Source: G965218495 sp965262785
GTDB taxonomy: Bacteria > Bacteroidota > Rhodothermia > Rhodothermales > Bin80
Assembly (NCBI GenBank): GCA_965262785.1
Contig: OZ253559.1
Location: 434,001-498,000, forward strand
DNA length: 64,000 nucleotides
Reading direction: 5' to 3'
Shown here: in pieces, positions 45,287 to 54,226 of the stretch
Position numbering within the stretch: position 1 is the first letter of the stretch
How the letters are laid out: each line of letters starts with the position of its first letter
Notes under the pieces: generated by a model
What the model was told of the DNA's origin: nothing
The model's input: only the letters and a program-made list of their open reading frames with translations
Databases searched by the model: none
Program-made: the position numbers and the translations under genes

Positions 45287-46047
45287 TGCCCTAACGCTGA
45301 GATGTCGATGCGCATCGGATCTTCAAATACGCTGTCCGGCAACTCTTCGTAGACCCCGATATTGGGGAGGCGAAACGGCCCATCGTCTAGCATGCCGCGC
45401 CCATCCGATAGCATGATTTTGCCGTGCTGCGTCCAGTTTTCCCAGGGCCGCGTGAAGCCGGGCGCTTCGTCGGCTGTGCTGGCGTAGTAGGACCACTGTG
45501 TCACCAGATTCGTCTCCTTGTCCACGTACACGTCGTAACGGTTGTTCGGCGTGTGGCCGATTTCGTGGAACTTTAGCTTGAGGACGTAGGCCTCGCGCCC
45601 ATCTTCAGTGGTGCCCTCGCCGCCATACCCGAGCGTCACGCCGGAGTCTTTAAGCTTATAGGGCATCAGCAGCCAGTACCCGCTGTTGGCCCAATTGCGG
45701 TAGGCCCGAGCAACGGCCGCATCGCTGTCGGGTACCGGCACTCCGTCAGCATAGGCGGCACCTTCTCGCGTATTGATGTTCATGAGCACGACCAGGCTGT
45801 CCTGTTGCCAGCGGAACCGCCCTGTCCATTTGTCCCAGACCTGATCGTCACGGAAAAAGCTCCAGGACAGGTAGCGTGTGTTGTCCCAGTTTGTGCGACC
45901 ACCCAAGGCATCCATAACCTGATCGGCGATTTCCATCGCACGAGCATCTGAGCTCGCCTGGTCAAAGCCCTCCATGGGAGGGTTGTCCTGCGCGAAGGCG
46001 GCGCAGGTCATAAGCGGCAGCGCTAGCAGCAGAACACGGAGTTTCAT
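45283..46047 (-). CDS. Conserved exported protein of unknown function
   Basis: 254 residues from the ATG at 46047, which begins a normal signal peptide (MKLRVLLLALPLMTCAAFAQ). The mature part begins with an ADQVMDALGGRTNWDNTRYLSWSFF helix-strand, then alternating beta segments ending YVDKETNLVTQWSYY and DGRGMLDDGPFRLPNIGVYEELPDSVFEDP. The layout (helix with MDALGG, then a half-barrel of strands) recalls LolA/LolB- or DUF6503-like periplasmic proteins of Bacteroidota. No catalytic motif. Its stop overlaps that of glgP by 4 bases. Confidence 0.65.
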   Translation of the reverse strand: MKLRVLLLALPLMTCAAFAQDNPPMEGFDQASSDARAMEIADQVMDALGGRTNWDNTRYLSWSFFRDDQVWDKWTGRFRWQQDSLVVLMNINTREGAAYADGVPVPDSDAAVARAYRNWANSGYWLLMPYKLKDSGVTLGYGGEGTTEDGREAYVLKLKFHEIGHTPNNRYDVYVDKETNLVTQWSYYASTADEAPGFTRPWENWTQHGKIMLSDGRGMLDDGPFRLPNIGVYEELPDSVFEDPMRIDISALGH

Positions 46048-46151
46048 AGCAAATTGGAGAAATAGGGGAAGGGCAGCGTGCACAAATTAGGGATCACTAT
46101 GGACAGTGTGCGAGTTTCCACATATCTACAATAACATATGGTATCCGCCTT

Positions 46152-48467
46152 ATGATGCAAAGATTCCTACCTGCACTGCTTTTCCTGTCCTGCGCAGCCA
46201 CGTTGGCATCCGCGCAGGAGGTCACCGAGGAAGACTACGCGCGGGCCGAGGCCACGCTACGTACCAGCGGCCTTGTGTACAATGCCAGCGTCCGTCCCAA
46301 CTGGGTAGATGGTGATCGATTCTGGTATCAAAACCGCACCAGGGCAGGCGCGGAGGTCATCATGGTCGATCCAGCCCTGGGCACGCGGACCCAGGCATTT
46401 GACCAGGCGCGGCTTACGGCGGCCCTGGCGGAGTTTGCGGGGGAGGAAGTTGATATGGCTGCGCTGTCGTTTATGAACCTGCAGTTTGAGGATGGTGGGC
46501 AGGCCGTCTCACTGCGTCTGCGCCGCCAGATGGTACGTTGCGACCTGGTTGCGTTCAAGTGTACTGCAGCTGATGCATCCCCGGCGAACGTGCCGTACAG
46601 TGTCACCTCACCGGACGGAAAGCTTGCCGCGTACATTAGCAATCACAACCTCTGGGTGCAGGAGCTGGCAACTGGCAACAAGACGCAGCTGACCGTCGAT
46701 GGCGTTCAAGACTACGGCTATGCCACCAACAACGCGGGCTGGACGCGTAGTGACATGCCTGTGGTCTTGTGGTCGCCCGATTCCAGGAAGATTGCCACTT
46801 TTCAGCACGATGCCCGCGGTGTGGGTGAGATGTACATGGTCACTACGGAGGTGGGTCACCCCGAGCTTGAGGCCTGGAAGTACCCGCTGCCGGAGGACAG
46901 TGTGATCTTTAGGATATCTCGCGTAGTGCTTCATGTAGAAGAGCCGCGCGTGGTGCGATTGGACATGGCGCCGGATCCGCACCGCAGCACGACCACAGAC
47001 CACATTGCAGGACGGGGCGGGACCTTTCTTGATGTGCAATGGAGTGACGATTCGGAGCAGCTTGCGTTTATTTCGTCGTCTCGCGATCACAAGGACGCAT
47101 GGCTGCGCATAGCGGATCCCAATACGGGTGCTGTTCGGACCGTTTTGCACGAGCATGCGGACACGTACTTCGAGTCCGGTGTCAACGCCGAAAACTGGCA
47201 CGTCCTGTTTGACTCGGACGAGGTGTTGTGGTATTCCGAGCGCACCGACTGGGGACATCTGTATCTCTACGACCTGGAAAGCGGGGCGCTTAAGCACCAG
47301 ATTACCAGCGGCACCTGGGCCGTGCAGCAGGTACGACACATAGATGCGGCGGAGCAGACGTTGTACTTCACCGCAAAGGGTCGCGAGGATACCGATCCTT
47401 ATTTCGATCACCTGTATAGAGTCAACCTTGACGGATCCGGATTTGCGCTGCTGACGCCCGAGGCCGCACACCATTCGGTGACGATCTCGCCTACGGCCCG
47501 TTACTTTGTCGACAACTATTCCACCCCTGTTACGCCCGCCATCGCGGTGGTTCGGGGTATGAGCGGTAAGGTGGTCGTGGAGCTTGAAGAGGCGGACATA
47601 GCAGACCTCCTGGAGAGCGGCTGGGTGCCGCCTGTGCCGTTTGTAGTCAAGGCGCGTGATGGCGAGACAGACCTGTATGGTTTGATGTACAAGCCGTCAG
47701 ACTTTGACTCAGCCAAGTCCTACCCGGTGCTCAACTATCTGTATCCGGGCCCGCAGTCGGGCAGCGTAGGAAGTCGGTCGTTTCGGTCGTCTCGTGGCGA
47801 CAAGCAGGCGTTGGCGGAGCTTGGGTTTATCGTCGTGGAGGTCGACGCGATGGGGACGCCCGGACGCTCGAAGTCTTTTCATGATGCCTACTACGGCAAC
47901 ATGGGCGACAATGGCTTGCCGGATCAGGTAACGATGATTAGACAGTTGGGGGCGCGCCACGCATGGATGGATCTGGACCGCGTTGGCATTTGGGGCCATT
48001 CAGGGGGCGGCTTTGCTTCCACGGCTGGCATCCTGCGCTACCCGGACTTCTACAAAGTGGCGGTGTCAGGTGCGGGCAACCATGACAACCGGAACTACGA
48101 AGATGATTGGGGCGAAAAGTGGCAGGGGCTGCTGGTAGAGAACGAGGATGGTACGACGAACTACGACAACCAGTCCAATGCTCTATTGGCCGAAAACCTT
48201 AAGGGCAAGCTGCTTCTTGCCCACGGCCTGATGGATGGCAACGTGCCTGCTTCAAGTACCCTGTTGGTGGTCGAGGCGCTTGTGGAGGCCAACAAGGACT
48301 TTGACCTGATAGTGTTTCCAAGCGGCAGCCACGGCTTTGGGCGCGGGAGTTCGTACTGGATGCGCAAGCGTTGGGACTATTTTGTGCGGCACCTGTTGGA
48401 CGTTGAGCCGCCGAAGGAGTACGAGTTTGGCAGGCAGGGCGTGCCCGTTGCCCAACCCTCAGGCTAG
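46152..48467 (+). CDS. Secreted S9 family peptidase (dipeptidyl peptidase IV-like)
   Basis: About 771 residues. Signal peptide ends near ASAQE. An eight-bladed beta-propeller (DPP4_N; e.g. DGKLAAYISNHNLWVQELATG, WSDDSEQLAFISSSRDHKDAWL) precedes the alpha/beta hydrolase domain with the catalytic Ser in GIWGHSGGGFAS, the acid in the LLAHGLMDGNVP strand, and His in FPSGSHGFG. Cleaves short peptides, often after Pro. A second ATG at 46155 is equally possible. Divergent from the exported unknown. Confidence 0.92.
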   Translation: MMQRFLPALLFLSCAATLASAQEVTEEDYARAEATLRTSGLVYNASVRPNWVDGDRFWYQNRTRAGAEVIMVDPALGTRTQAFDQARLTAALAEFAGEEVDMAALSFMNLQFEDGGQAVSLRLRRQMVRCDLVAFKCTAADASPANVPYSVTSPDGKLAAYISNHNLWVQELATGNKTQLTVDGVQDYGYATNNAGWTRSDMPVVLWSPDSRKIATFQHDARGVGEMYMVTTEVGHPELEAWKYPLPEDSVIFRISRVVLHVEEPRVVRLDMAPDPHRSTTTDHIAGRGGTFLDVQWSDDSEQLAFISSSRDHKDAWLRIADPNTGAVRTVLHEHADTYFESGVNAENWHVLFDSDEVLWYSERTDWGHLYLYDLESGALKHQITSGTWAVQQVRHIDAAEQTLYFTAKGREDTDPYFDHLYRVNLDGSGFALLTPEAAHHSVTISPTARYFVDNYSTPVTPAIAVVRGMSGKVVVELEEADIADLLESGWVPPVPFVVKARDGETDLYGLMYKPSDFDSAKSYPVLNYLYPGPQSGSVGSRSFRSSRGDKQALAELGFIVVEVDAMGTPGRSKSFHDAYYGNMGDNGLPDQVTMIRQLGARHAWMDLDRVGIWGHSGGGFASTAGILRYPDFYKVAVSGAGNHDNRNYEDDWGEKWQGLLVENEDGTTNYDNQSNALLAENLKGKLLLAHGLMDGNVPASSTLLVVEALVEANKDFDLIVFPSGSHGFGRGSSYWMRKRWDYFVRHLLDVEPPKEYEFGRQGVPVAQPSG

Positions 48468-49240
48468 GCTGACTGTCCCCGACCGCAGTCGTCAGGTGCT
48501 CTTCTGCCAGCCGGTACCCACTTGACAGGCGTCCACCGTTTGAGCCTGGTAGGCAGGAACGAGCAGCACTTCGGCTACTCGAATCGAGTAGCGCCGGGGC
48601 GCGGTCCGGACTGGCTGCGCGCTGACATGAATTCTCGCGGCTCGGGCACCAGTACGCGGAAGCTATGCGGAGGGTCAGCGTCGCGGAAGCGCACGAAGCG
48701 TTCGCGCATACCGAATGCGTGGGCCGCTCGCACTGCTTCGGCCAGCAATGTGATGTCAGGCGGCACCGCAGGCGCTTGGAGCTCTAGTAGAACAATCGCC
48801 TGGTGGGGAGCCTCGCTGCGCTGCAGCATGCCCGATCTGGCGCGGCTTAGTCCGGGCTGTGCGCCCGAGACTACCGATCTGCAGGGAAAGACATGGTTGG
48901 GCAGTCATCAGCCTGTAGCGGATCACCAAATCACAGCATGCTCCGACGCTACGCGCGTCATTGCAAGCACGTGAAGACTACGCAGCCCATTCAACTGCCG
49001 CTACCACTCTACTGCAACCGCCAGAATCTGGCGCTGCACCGGTTCACAAGCACACAATATGTCGTAAGTCTGACCCGAACACGAGGCAAGTATGCCGTCA
49101 TTGCGGCCGTATTTCCTCGCGTGCGGTAAGTGGCAAACCTGTTTGCAGGTAGTAGACCAGCGCTCCTAGTGATGCCATTTTCCGGGCATATCTTGGGGCA
49201 GGCGCGGGGACAGTCACTTTGCTTGGGCGTCCGTACGCCG
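48468..49240. other. Non-coding stretch with a possible gene relic
   Basis: About 770 bases. On the minus strand at about 48575-48883 a frame reads like protein (APHQAIVLLELQAPAVPPDITLLAEAVRAAHAFGMRERFVRF...) but has no start or known domain, so it may be the end of a lost gene. The rest has no recognisable content. Confidence 0.35.
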
Positions 49241-49763
49241 ATGGGGTTGCTGGTGATGGCGCTTTGTCCCTGTGCGTATGCGCATGTCTTCGCCCAGGAT
49301 GGAGGCGGCACAGCGCGTCCTCAGTCGGAGAGCTTGCAGTTTGGAGTGATATTCTCCAATGTTGGCGGCACGCAGGCCGAGTTGATTCTTGAAAAGGACT
49401 ACATGGCACTGAATGCACTCTACACCCCCACCAATGGCGACAAATGGATAAGAAGCTGGTGGTGGGACCTGACGCTGACGGGGATCCGGATCACGCCTGA
49501 ACGATCGAGGCCTTCCATGTCGTATCGTTGGGAGCTGGCCGCGCGAGCCAGATAAGCCTGTGGGACACAAATGTGAGTGGATCCTTGCCGATTGAATTAG
49601 GCGATCTTCCTTCACTAGAGCAGCTTGATTTGCAGAGGAATTCACTTTCAGGGCATATCCTTTCCGGACTGGCGAATCTCGTCGGAACTTTGTCACTTTA
49701 TTTTTTCCAAGAGCCAGTAAGTACCCTTCAGACAGTCACTTACGAAAACTGTCTTTTTCTATA

Positions 49764-49770
49764 GCACTAC
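49764..49770 (+). repeat. Left target-site duplication of the IS1634-type element
   Basis: GCACTAC directly before the left terminal repeat; the same seven bases follow the right end at 51644-51650. Confidence 0.7.
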
Positions 49771-51643
49771 CATTTCAGGGTCGTTTTGTGTGCGCCTTGT
49801 AGGTGTAGTTGTGAGGCTTGAGGCCCATAATCATGGCGATCTGGCGCTGGAGCGGACCTTGGTCTGCATCCTTCTTCAACAGAATGCAGGAGCGCCGGTC
49901 TGTTGGCAATACGGTCGTGATCCGGTGCCACCGGTTCAGCTCAAACTGCAGCGTGGTCCAGCTGCTGTGGAGGTCATACTGCTTCAGCTTCGTGCGAATG
50001 AGTTGCACCGCCTGATAGGCCAGTACCGAGAGGAAGATGTGTGTCCGGATGCGCTCATCCTTGCTGTGGTATAGGGGACGCATGCCCAACTCGGACTTCA
50101 GCGAACGAAACGTGCGCTCGATGTCTGCAAGCTTCCAGTATGTGCGTGCGATTTGCGAGGCAGACCAGTCCGTGTGGCTGGTATGCAGGATGTAGCCGCC
50201 CGATGCTTGCGTCTGCTGCTCAAACGCAGACAGGTGCGTAAAGGTGACCGCCTTCGCGTGCGTACTGTCCTTTTTGCGCAAGACATCGATCTTGTACTGG
50301 TACGAGACGCGCTTATGCCTTTCGAGCTCGCGACCGAGTCTGCGTTGCACCTTGTCGTATTCCTTGACGCAGCGGGGCTTGGAGAGTCCCTCGTGCAGGG
50401 TTTTCAGCGCAGCCTCGAACTTTGCGCGCCTGGTGTTCAGTATGCGATCACCGGTGGCCTTGCGTGCCTCGCTATGCAGGTAGACTTGCAGCGTTCCCTC
50501 TTGCTGCTCCAGGCGCCAGGCTTTGATGGAGACCCCGCTTTGTGTATTCCAGCACTCCTCCGGCGCGCGTTCAGGGGGTGGCGGCGCCTGCGTGCGCTGC
50601 ACACAGATCCAATCCAGTCCCTTCGACCGCAAGTACGCCACATTGGCGCGCGTGGCTATGCCCGCGTCCATGATGACGGTCGCACGAGCGCCATTGAGCC
50701 GCTCCATGGCCTGTTGAAGCGTCTTTGGTTCGCTGGCATTGCCAGCAAGGACGGCTGCGCCACGCACAAAGCCGGACGCGTCCAGCATTAAGGCCAACGT
50801 CACCAACGGACAATCCGATCGCTTTTCCTTGCTTCGTCCATACGCCAGGAGCGCGCCTTTCTTGCGACCCGTGTAGAATGTGTTGGTCAGATCATACAAG
50901 ATGAGCGTCTCACTAAAGCCCAACAGCCGCTGCGCATTGCCATAGAGTCCGTCCATAAGCGCTTCGCGCAGCGCATACAGCCGATCGCCTACCCGGTACA
51001 GCGTACTTGCGCACGGGGCCTCCAGCTGCACCAGCTCCAAAATGGCGGAGGCCTTCATCATCCACTGGTACGTATGCGCCTCACTTCCGGGCGACAACAT
51101 GCGCCCAACCACCAGAACCAGGGCCATGCGAATAGCATCTTCTCGCATGCCCAGCGCGCGTAGCAGCGCCGTGAAGCCGAGTTGCTCCAAGGCTTGCAGG
51201 CATACGCGCTCGCCGCCGACCGTGCGTGTATCCGGATGATGCACTGCGTCGGTAATGATGGCGTCGCGGTCGTCGCGTCCGGCGTCCACATCGTAGTCCT
51301 TCTCACGCAGCCGGCGCACGATCTCGTCCACGGCGCATTCGATCTTCTCATCCTCCAGCGGTAGTGCGCGCTGTCCGCGCAGTGCCAGCTCAACCCGCTT
51401 GGTTACGGTGGGCCAGTCGGCTTCGGCAATGTCAAAGTCCTGTCCAAGGTTCAGGATGGTTTTTTGATTGGGCTGGCCATTGACACGTCGGCATTCGAGC
51501 AGTCCGTATCCGGTGCGTTGCGTTGCATCTTTGAGCTTGTAGACTCTCCTGCGGATGTACACGGCGCAGTCGTATTGGCCTGCGCCCAATATAGCGGGTG
51601 GGGGCGTTGCCTGTGTGAAGTATTGATGACTAACACTAAAATG
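49771..51643 (-). mobile_element. Complete IS1634-type insertion sequence (1873 bp)
   Basis: The ends are CATTTCAGGGT (49771-49781) and, read inward from the right, CATTTTAGTGT (reverse complement of 51633-51643); 9 of 11 bases match. The flanking 7-bp duplication GCACTAC fits a single transposition event. It carries one transposase gene and sits within the LRR pseudogene. Confidence 0.75.
49775..51589 (-). CDS. IS1634-family transposase
   Basis: 604 residues, uninterrupted. DDE transposase of the IS1634/IS4 group. N-terminal RRVYKLKDATQRTGYGLLECRRVNGQPNQKTILNLGQ, catalytic Asp region LILYDLTNTFYTGRKKGALLAYGRSKEKR, second Asp in ATVIMDAGIATRANVAYLRSKG, and catalytic Glu in the Y-W-LADIERTFRSLKSELGMRPLYH segment, with HIFLSVLAYQAVQLIRTKL following. 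All catalytic parts are present, so the element is potentially active. The gene fills the element, and its stop lies only a few bases from the left terminal repeat. Confidence 0.9.
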   Translation of the reverse strand: MGAGQYDCAVYIRRRVYKLKDATQRTGYGLLECRRVNGQPNQKTILNLGQDFDIAEADWPTVTKRVELALRGQRALPLEDEKIECAVDEIVRRLREKDYDVDAGRDDRDAIITDAVHHPDTRTVGGERVCLQALEQLGFTALLRALGMREDAIRMALVLVVGRMLSPGSEAHTYQWMMKASAILELVQLEAPCASTLYRVGDRLYALREALMDGLYGNAQRLLGFSETLILYDLTNTFYTGRKKGALLAYGRSKEKRSDCPLVTLALMLDASGFVRGAAVLAGNASEPKTLQQAMERLNGARATVIMDAGIATRANVAYLRSKGLDWICVQRTQAPPPPERAPEECWNTQSGVSIKAWRLEQQEGTLQVYLHSEARKATGDRILNTRRAKFEAALKTLHEGLSKPRCVKEYDKVQRRLGRELERHKRVSYQYKIDVLRKKDSTHAKAVTFTHLSAFEQQTQASGGYILHTSHTDWSASQIARTYWKLADIERTFRSLKSELGMRPLYHSKDERIRTHIFLSVLAYQAVQLIRTKLKQYDLHSSWTTLQFELNRWHRITTVLPTDRRSCILLKKDADQGPLQRQIAMIMGLKPHNYTYKAHTKRP

Positions 51644-51650
51644 GCACTAC
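51644..51650 (+). repeat. Right target-site duplication of the IS1634-type element
   Basis: GCACTAC directly after the right terminal repeat, identical to 49764-49770. Confidence 0.7.
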
Positions 51651-52394
51651 AAAAGACTTCATCAATAATAACGGTTATAAACCCTATGAGTACTAGATGA
51701 TAATCGAGTTAAAGTCGCCTATTTTACCCGTGCCCACACCTCGTCCCTCGGCAAAAGTGACAAACTTCCGTCGTGTACCTGAATTATTAGAATCGTGGCA
51801 GGAACCGGTTTGCTGACGGGATTCCTGTCGAATTGGGCAACCCAGCGCAGTTGTTCAGCCTGTCTCTTTCTTCCAATTCGTTGTCTGGCGAGATATCCAG
51901 CGAAGTAGGGAATCGTATGTTACTTGAAATTCTGAGTATTGAGGGCAATACCCTTTCAGGTAAGCTGCCGAGGAACGAAATACAGCTGGACAGTCTGAAA
52001 ATGCTGATGTTTGGCGGCCAGCCTCTTTGCGCACCTGCGGATCCTACATCCCGGGCAAGGCTAAGGAGTCTCTAGAATTGGGATCGCGTCATCTGCAGCG
52101 GCTCCTATTTCTCGTTCCTTGTTGATGACCAGCCGTACCAGAGGGGTGCGACTATTCTTGATTTCGTTCTTCCTGCAGCACCCGGGGGCACGTGTCCGTA
52201 TAGTTGTACGCTCAGCCCGGATCCGCCTGCGGGGCTGGTGCATGACGAGCAGTCGCGCACGCTCAGCGGTACACCGCGCACGACGAAGTTGCGCTACGAT
52301 TGTAGTAAATGCGCAGTCTGCCGTGGAGCTGGAACACTGTCAACGTGCGGCGACCCGGTGTTGCTACGAACAATGCCGGCTCGGCACGGGCGGT

Positions 52395-53414
52395 CTACGT
52401 GCGAAAGACGTTGCGAAGGAGGAACATCACGTTTTCAGGGCGCTCGCGGAGGCGGCGGTAGTAATACGGCAGCCACATGTCGCCGTATGGCACGTAAACA
52501 CGCATATTGTAGCCGCTTTGGGCCACCACCAGCTGCGTCTTGGGACGGAGGCCGAAGAGCATCTGAAACTCAAATGCCTCCGCGCTGACACCTTCGGCTA
52601 CGGCATACGCCCGCGTGGCATCTACGAGCGCGTCGTCGTGCGTCGCGATGGCGGGGTAGCGGCCACGCAGCAGGAGTACCTGCATGCATTCGATATAGCG
52701 TGCCCGGATCTGTTTCATGTCCTGGTAGGCAAGATCCGCCGGTTCCCGGTACGCGCCCTTGCATAGGCGAACGCGCGCTCCCAGGTCGCACATGCGCTCA
52801 ACATCCTCGCGCGTACGCTTTAGGTAAGCTTGGAGTACCACGCCGACCGCCGCAGGATACTCTGGATACACGGCGTCAAAGAGGCGCAGCGTAGACTCCA
52901 AGACGGACGTGTTCTCCATGTCCAGTCGTACGAATCCGCGGGTCTCATGCGCCACAGCCAGAAGCGCACGCAGGTTATCCAGACAAAAGTCTTCGTCAAT
53001 AGTCTGCCCCATCATGCTCAGCTTGATAGAGATGTTGACCTCGACGCCGTACTGCCGGTGTTCGTCTGCAAGCGCGCGCAAAAGCCCGATATAGTGGTCT
53101 CTGGCCGCCTCGGCCAAGCCGCGATCCTTGACGTGCTCCCCTAGGAGGTCCACGGTGGTGAGCAGGCCCTTGCGGTGTGCGTCACGTATCACTGGCATAG
53201 CCGCAGACATGGTTTCCGCAGCTACAAATCCTTTGGCAAGAAAAAACGGGAGCCGCACCATGCGACACGACCAAGGTAGCCGTTGGGGCGCAATAGTTCT
53301 GGTCAGCCCTGTAACAAAGGGCCGGTGCACTCGTAGTGCGTAATGTCTTCCGGTGAGTGGGGGATCTAGGGCGCAGCGCGACTCTTCCCAGAGGTCGGCT
53401 GCGTCCTTTTCCAC
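52395..53414 (-). CDS. putA: Proline dehydrogenase
   Basis: FAD-dependent oxidation of proline to pyrroline-5-carboxylate. A monofunctional PRODH, without the aldehyde dehydrogenase half of E. coli PutA. TIM barrel with TVDLLGEHVKDR, VNISIKLSMMGQTID, GFVRLDMENTSV, GVVLQAYLKRTREDV, VRLCKGAYREPADLAY, IATHDDALV, FEFQMLFGLR and the FAD/proline end VYVPYGDMWLPYYYRRLRERPENV. The open frame starts at 53414, but family members begin shortly before the FVAAET motif; the GTG at 53330 or ATG at 53261 are plausible starts. It follows the HAD gene in the same direction. Confidence 0.9.
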   Translation of the reverse strand: MEKDAADLWEESRCALDPPLTGRHYALRVHRPFVTGLTRTIAPQRLPWSCRMVRLPFFLAKGFVAAETMSAAMPVIRDAHRKGLLTTVDLLGEHVKDRGLAEAARDHYIGLLRALADEHRQYGVEVNISIKLSMMGQTIDEDFCLDNLRALLAVAHETRGFVRLDMENTSVLESTLRLFDAVYPEYPAAVGVVLQAYLKRTREDVERMCDLGARVRLCKGAYREPADLAYQDMKQIRARYIECMQVLLLRGRYPAIATHDDALVDATRAYAVAEGVSAEAFEFQMLFGLRPKTQLVVAQSGYNMRVYVPYGDMWLPYYYRRLRERPENVMFLLRNVFRT

Positions 53415-53428
53415 TTATTACGAAGATA

Positions 53429-54187
53429 CTACGGGATTCTCTGTTTGTCGCTGGCCGCTGCCATTTTCGTCCAACTTTCCAAGACTCCTGGCAGCTGGTT
53501 GGGGCTCTCTACCACGATGTGCGCCCCTCGCTCCATTAGCAACTTGCTGTGTGTAGCGTGATCCAGGTATGGGGGCACGTTGCCCACGGCCCACATCCCG
53601 GCGGCGCTCGCGGCCACCACGTCATCCACCGTATCGCCAATGTAGAGCGCTTGGTCCGGGCGGACTTGGCGGCCGGCGGCCTGCAGCCTGCCTAGCGCGT
53701 GCAGCAGCGGAAAAGGATCCGGCTTACCGCGCCGTCCATAGTGCTCCCGGGCCACCAATAGCGGGAAGTAGGAACGCCACCCCAAGTGATCCAGCGTCCA
53801 GCGTGCTTCTGCCGCAGGGCGCCCCGTGACAATGCCGAGGATGAATCCATGGTGCCGAAGACGCTCCAGAGTGGCGGCATCTACCAGCGGAGGCTCATCA
53901 TTGATAAAGCCGTTCCAGCGATCGCCCCGGTACCGGCGCTGAAACTCCGCCGTCACACGCGGCAGTGAAACCTCCATGCCACTGTCAACCACTATGGCAT
54001 GCGTGAGCCCCCAGTCGTCGTTGAAGCCGCCCCGGTTTTTGTAGCGCTGTGTCACACTAGCGTTGATCCGTCGGCCTGTGAAGTACAGCACCGTCTCTTC
54101 AATGGCCCGCCTATACGACCGTGAGACGTCTACCAGCACACCGTCCATATCGAACAGCACCACCTTGATCGCGTCCGGTACAGCCAT
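53429..54187 (-). CDS. HAD-superfamily hydrolase (subfamily IA)
   Basis: 252 residues. Motif I is VVLFDMDGVLVDVSRSYRRAI with both catalytic Asp residues, motif II is GIVTGRP, motif III Lys is in GRRGKPDPFPLL, and motif IV is ALYIGDTVDDVVAASAAGM. The DVSRSYRRAIEETV opening is typical of a HAD-IA hypothetical group found in several lineages; phosphoglycolate phosphatase-like activity is possible but substrate is unknown. Lies 39 bases after rho and 14 before the ProDH open frame, probably one transcript. Confidence 0.85.
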   Translation of the reverse strand: MAVPDAIKVVLFDMDGVLVDVSRSYRRAIEETVLYFTGRRINASVTQRYKNRGGFNDDWGLTHAIVVDSGMEVSLPRVTAEFQRRYRGDRWNGFINDEPPLVDAATLERLRHHGFILGIVTGRPAAEARWTLDHLGWRSYFPLLVAREHYGRRGKPDPFPLLHALGRLQAAGRQVRPDQALYIGDTVDDVVAASAAGMWAVGNVPPYLDHATHSKLLMERGAHIVVESPNQLPGVLESWTKMAAASDKQRIP

Positions 54188-54226
54188 CGTTAGGTACCCA
54201 GCGGAGTGAGAGCAGGCGCGGCCGAA

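Larger units (their letters stand above)
49241..52330 (+). pseudogene. Decayed LRR surface-protein gene, split by an insertion sequence
   Basis: The 5' part starts at ATG 49241 with a signal peptide (MGLLVMALCPCAYAHVFAQ), continues to YMALNALYTPTNGDKWIRSWWW, the cap that precedes plant-type leucine-rich repeats, then after a frameshift near 49500 to SQISLWDTNVSGSLPIELGDLPSLEQLDL-type repeats. At 49764-49770 an insertion sequence enters. The 3' part resumes at about 51803 with NRFADGIPVELGNPAQLFSL repeats, passes an in-frame stop at 52073-52075 and continues into a putative Ig domain (VDDQPYQRGATILDFVLPAA ... TLSPDPPAGL ... RTLSGTPRTT) to about 52270, after which homology fades. So it was a secreted LRR-Ig protein, now dead by frameshifts, stops and the insertion. 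Confidence 0.75.
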
